Origin: Portulaca oleracea
Taxonomy: Eukaryota; Streptophyta; Magnoliopsida; Caryophyllales; Portulacaceae
Length of the DNA stretch: 64,000 bases
Direction: 5' to 3'
Assembly (NCBI GenBank): GCA_029582165.1
Contig: CM055873.1
Coordinates: forward strand, 39,096,295-39,160,294
A model generated the notes under the pieces. That model did not search any database. It worked only from the letters and a program-made list of their open reading frames with translations, and had not been told where the DNA came from. Of the stretch, positions 63,658-64,000 are shown piece by piece. The position numbers and the translations under genes are program-made. The stretch's first letter is position 1. The number at the start of each line of letters is the position of its first letter.

Positions 63658-63949
63658 GAAGTTACAGTTTCTACCTACAGCCAGTACACTGTTTGATCTT
63701 AAGAATAGCAGCGATGATATGAACAATCCATGCAAGCTTAGCTTCTATTATTGCAAGCTCATTGTTATCAGTGGCTTGTAACTGAGCTCTTTCCTGCAAT
63801 ACCCTCACCAAATTGTTGGTAGTCAATTTTTTTGTATCATAAACTAAAACATTTGTAACTAGAAGCTCATCCACAATTTAACTCTATACCGAATAGCTTT
63901 GCAGAATGGGCTCCGCAATTTTCAAAATATAAAGGCTGCTATTTTCATA
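40218..63949 (-). CDS. XPO7: Exportin-7 (XPO7/RanBP16-like), C-terminal 612 residues
   Basis: Importin-beta-family nuclear transport receptor that works with Ran-GTP at nuclear pores. Exons in transcript order: 63949-63890, 63793-63675, 63563-63476, 61990-61886, 61804-61700, 59702-59650, 59517-59454, 59347-59213, 57927-57815, 57706-57613, 55452-55233, 49057-48927, 47133-46987, 46058-45930, 44466-44368, 40544-40506 and 40355-40218 (stop TAG 40218-40220). All have GT-AG junctions and continuous phase. Seen: KLAWIVHIIAAILKIKQCTG in exon 2, YMTGKLLLKLDTV in exon 7, TTPLLKFMAEFVLNK in exon 11, and the family's conserved end LDSKNRDKFTQNLTVF in exon 17. About 40% of the protein (N-terminal Ran-binding part) lies outside the window. 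No stops or frameshifts. Introns are large (up to 5.8 kb) and full of transposon fragments, mostly antisense to the gene. Confidence 0.95.
42270..42560. repeat. Intronic direct repeat (about 50 bp)
   Basis: aaaggaaccaatccctctgtaattcaatggtaggatcactatatctta near 42280 recurs as aaaggaaccagtctactcttaattcaagggtaggagtgctatatctta near 42511. In the penultimate-exon intron region of XPO7. Confidence 0.7.
42388..43650. repeat. Intronic duplicated segment, two copies about 1.2 kb apart
   Basis: Copy 1 (42388-42510) and copy 2 (43558-43650) share tggatacatgaac(a/g)tgtg, a purine-rich ggagggggg block and gggcatctacttgcatatgtataaat, followed by gagagtgtc or gaaagtgcc. Confidence 0.75.
43269..43282. repeat. 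C14 tract in an XPO7 intron
   Basis: Fourteen consecutive C on plus, a G run in the XPO7 pre-mRNA. A (CT)n microsatellite follows at about 43326-43356. Confidence 0.95.
45016..45030. repeat. C15 tract in an XPO7 intron
   Basis: Fifteen consecutive C on the plus strand. Confidence 0.95.
45319..45370. repeat. (CA)n/(TG)n microsatellites
   Basis: Short acacacac run followed by tgtgtgtgtgtg, forming a weak hairpin, in an XPO7 intron. Confidence 0.85.
46190..46436. mobile_element. Probable MITE
   Basis: Left end gagcgtttggttgagaaactttcc and right end ggaaaagcttttccagcaaactaccaaatgc form an imperfect inverted pair. The phrase gcgtttggttg is common at ends of plant hAT/Tourist-type MITEs. Boundaries uncertain. 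Confidence 0.5.
46597..46770 (-). mobile_element. LINE 3'-tail fragment
   Basis: ttgataagtaatcaaag...gacaccaaggggtgtc is the reverse complement of the LINE tail found at 50400-50537 and 60700-60820 (ggtgtct...ttttgattcc). Lies in an XPO7 intron. Confidence 0.5.
47290..48590 (+). pseudogene. 5'-truncated LINE (L1-like) ORF2 C-terminal remnant
   Basis: Translation in shifting frames gives FEKKFSGWKSRYLSKGGR, then VRWDLSKKATFVVSSYY, then WKTLAPLKVAFFV near 48095-48136, and a region with a CxxC ending near 48340-48520. This is the typical end of RT plus the zinc-binding reverse-transcriptase domain of plant LINEs. Several stops. It lies antisense in the XPO7 intron between exons 46987-47133 and 48927-49057. 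Confidence 0.8.
49866..50046. repeat. Direct repeat of a 60-bp unit
   Basis: cagactgcctggcaaaacctg...gggtcgaaccactaaacttg (49864-49925) recurs as cagactgcctggcccaacc...ggattgaaccaataaacttg (about 49985-50046). In an XPO7 intron. Confidence 0.75.
50140..50537 (+). mobile_element. LINE 3' end fragment
   Basis: Ends ggattttgttgataatattattgatgagagcttaaaggctctagtg...ccctttggtgtctttgcaatatatcttttaatcactcac then A7. The same tail occurs at 60640-60820. Confidence 0.75.
50881..51365. mobile_element. Foldback MITE with repeat-built arms (copy 3)
   Basis: Left arm aattggattctaatcatccc then aattggacgataataatccc; right arm gggattattatcgtccaa then aattagaattattactct, inverted. Each unit is about 30 bp, as in the elements at 7146 and 35768. 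Confidence 0.75.
51428..52290. repeat. Region of GGAGGTGG/CCACCTCC palindromes and ATCGGA repeats
   Basis: Repeated cacctccgatta, ggaggtggccacctcc and related words at 51440-51590 and 52120-52290, with gatgacaacgg at the left and its loose inverse cagactgtcatccc at the right. Probably a further nested element; class unknown. Confidence 0.45.
52695..52982. mobile_element. MULE-like MITE carrying a 44-bp minisatellite
   Basis: Flanked by a perfect 9-bp duplication CCCATAAGG (52686-52694 and 52983-52991), as expected for Mutator-like elements. Imperfect terminal inverted repeats: tgcaatttattacatgctcc against ggtgtatgtaatatgtattg. The centre is about five units of gttcactctcaatagcataa + ttgttcactcatacctacc. 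Confidence 0.8.
53592..53605. repeat. C14 tract in an XPO7 intron
   Basis: Fourteen consecutive C on the plus strand. Confidence 0.95.
53795..53877 (-). mobile_element. LINE 3'-tail fragment followed by a C14 tract
   Basis: ttgataaataatcaaaagatgtattgataggacaccaaaggatg is the inverse of the LINE tail seen at 50500 and 60780. C14 follows at 53864-53877. Confidence 0.5.
53900..54212. mobile_element. Foldback MITE (copy B, near complete)
   Basis: Left arm aattggat...tttagaattgtattttggtata...aaaaagtgttgtatt, right arm aatacaacactttttcattttggtata...gaatacaattctaaagta...gatccaattt. The centre is two copies of gagtttccggcgtgcca spaced about 35 bp. Related to the truncated copy at 23913. Confidence 0.8.
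55909..56063. mobile_element. Tourist-like MITE
   Basis: 155 bp, starting GGGTCTGT and ending ACAGACCC, flanked by TTA on both sides (55906-55908 and 56064-56066). Confidence 0.75.
56364..56506. mobile_element. Small MITE with GTTGCG repeats
   Basis: ggcctcgttcttttgtgcg at the left and cgcataaaagaacgatgcc at the right are inverted copies; TAA follows on the right and precedes on the left. The interior is dense in gttgcgtt. 143 bp. Confidence 0.75.
58261..58526. mobile_element. Stowaway-like MITE
   Basis: CTACCTCTGTCCCATTATAT at the left, ATAATTTGGGACGGAGGTAG at the right, flanked by TA (58259-58260 and 58527-58528). 266 bp, in an XPO7 intron. Confidence 0.9.
60006..60820 (+). pseudogene. 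LINE 3' remnant with poly(A)-like tail
   Basis: Translation includes ILSRNPIIGKRKSVLNLLAL and EIVWPLQKSG, then FTVKSYC after a stop, typical of the region before the zinc-binding domain of plant LINEs. The end matches the 50140-50537 fragment and finishes in an A run at about 60810-60820. G15 occurs at 60396-60410. Confidence 0.75.
61411..61461. repeat. (CA)n/(GA)n compound microsatellite
   Basis: cacacacacacaca followed by agagagag runs, in an XPO7 intron just upstream of the exon ending at 61700. Confidence 0.95.
62889..62944. repeat. (CT)n microsatellite plus C13 tract
   Basis: About 20 CT repeats followed by thirteen C, in an XPO7 intron. Confidence 0.95.
63607..63655. repeat. (AG)n microsatellite next to an exon
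   Basis: About 24 AG repeats in the 111-bp intron between exons 63563-63476 and 63793-63675. On the sense strand it is a CT run upstream of the acceptor, where a pyrimidine tract is expected. Confidence 0.95.
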
Positions 63950-64000
63950 CTGCAAAAATAGAGAACACAAAGTGAAGAACAGTATTAAGGGAATTGGATT

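Overview
The window is nuclear DNA of a eudicot plant. The evidence is split genes with GT-AG introns, plant-type members of three conserved families (including a sieve-element occlusion gene, a phloem protein family), AT-rich intergenic DNA, and a heavy load of LTR retrotransposons, MITEs and LINE fragments. The species cannot be named from the sequence.

Three protein-coding genes are clear. (1) 31-2762, plus strand: the 3' part of a sieve-element occlusion (SEO) gene, six exons visible, 5' end outside the window. (2) 3769-8664, minus strand: a complete, unbroken NAD-dependent glycerol-3-phosphate dehydrogenase gene with 11 exons and 355 codons, convergent with the SEO gene. (3) 40218-63949, minus strand: the last 17 visible exons (612 residues) of an exportin-7 (XPO7/RanBP16-like) gene whose 5' part lies beyond the window. 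I joined the exons by hand; every proposed junction keeps reading phase and family similarity. A small candidate gene at 38198-38690 (minus) is weak.

From 8.8 to 39.5 kb the DNA is a transposon block with nested insertions. It holds a foldback and a Stowaway-like MITE; a 7.8-kb non-coding LTR element (10045-17837) with a 2-kb solo LTR inside it (12473-14457, target duplication CATGT); a 3.4-kb gag-only LTR element (18328-21721, duplication CTAAT); a 1-kb foldback element with two GC-rich palindromic islands (22138-23116); a decayed Copia element (24156-26230); a decayed Ty3/gypsy element (27254-35242, duplication TTAGA) with a solo LTR inside it (28441-29290); another foldback element (35768-36330); and two degenerate tandem-repeat tracts.

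The XPO7 introns, up to about 5.8 kb long, hold antisense LINE fragments, at least six MITE-like elements, microsatellites and unusually many C11-C15 tracts, which read as G runs in the pre-mRNA.

The most interesting structural signals are two. First, LTRs of different families carry arrays of short palindromes spaced about 20-21 bp, roughly two helical turns; one palindrome is shared between two LTR families, and a different palindrome with the same spacing occurs in the Ty3 LTR. Second, three foldback elements have arms that are themselves tandem arrays of about 30-bp units built around TTGGA...TAATA.
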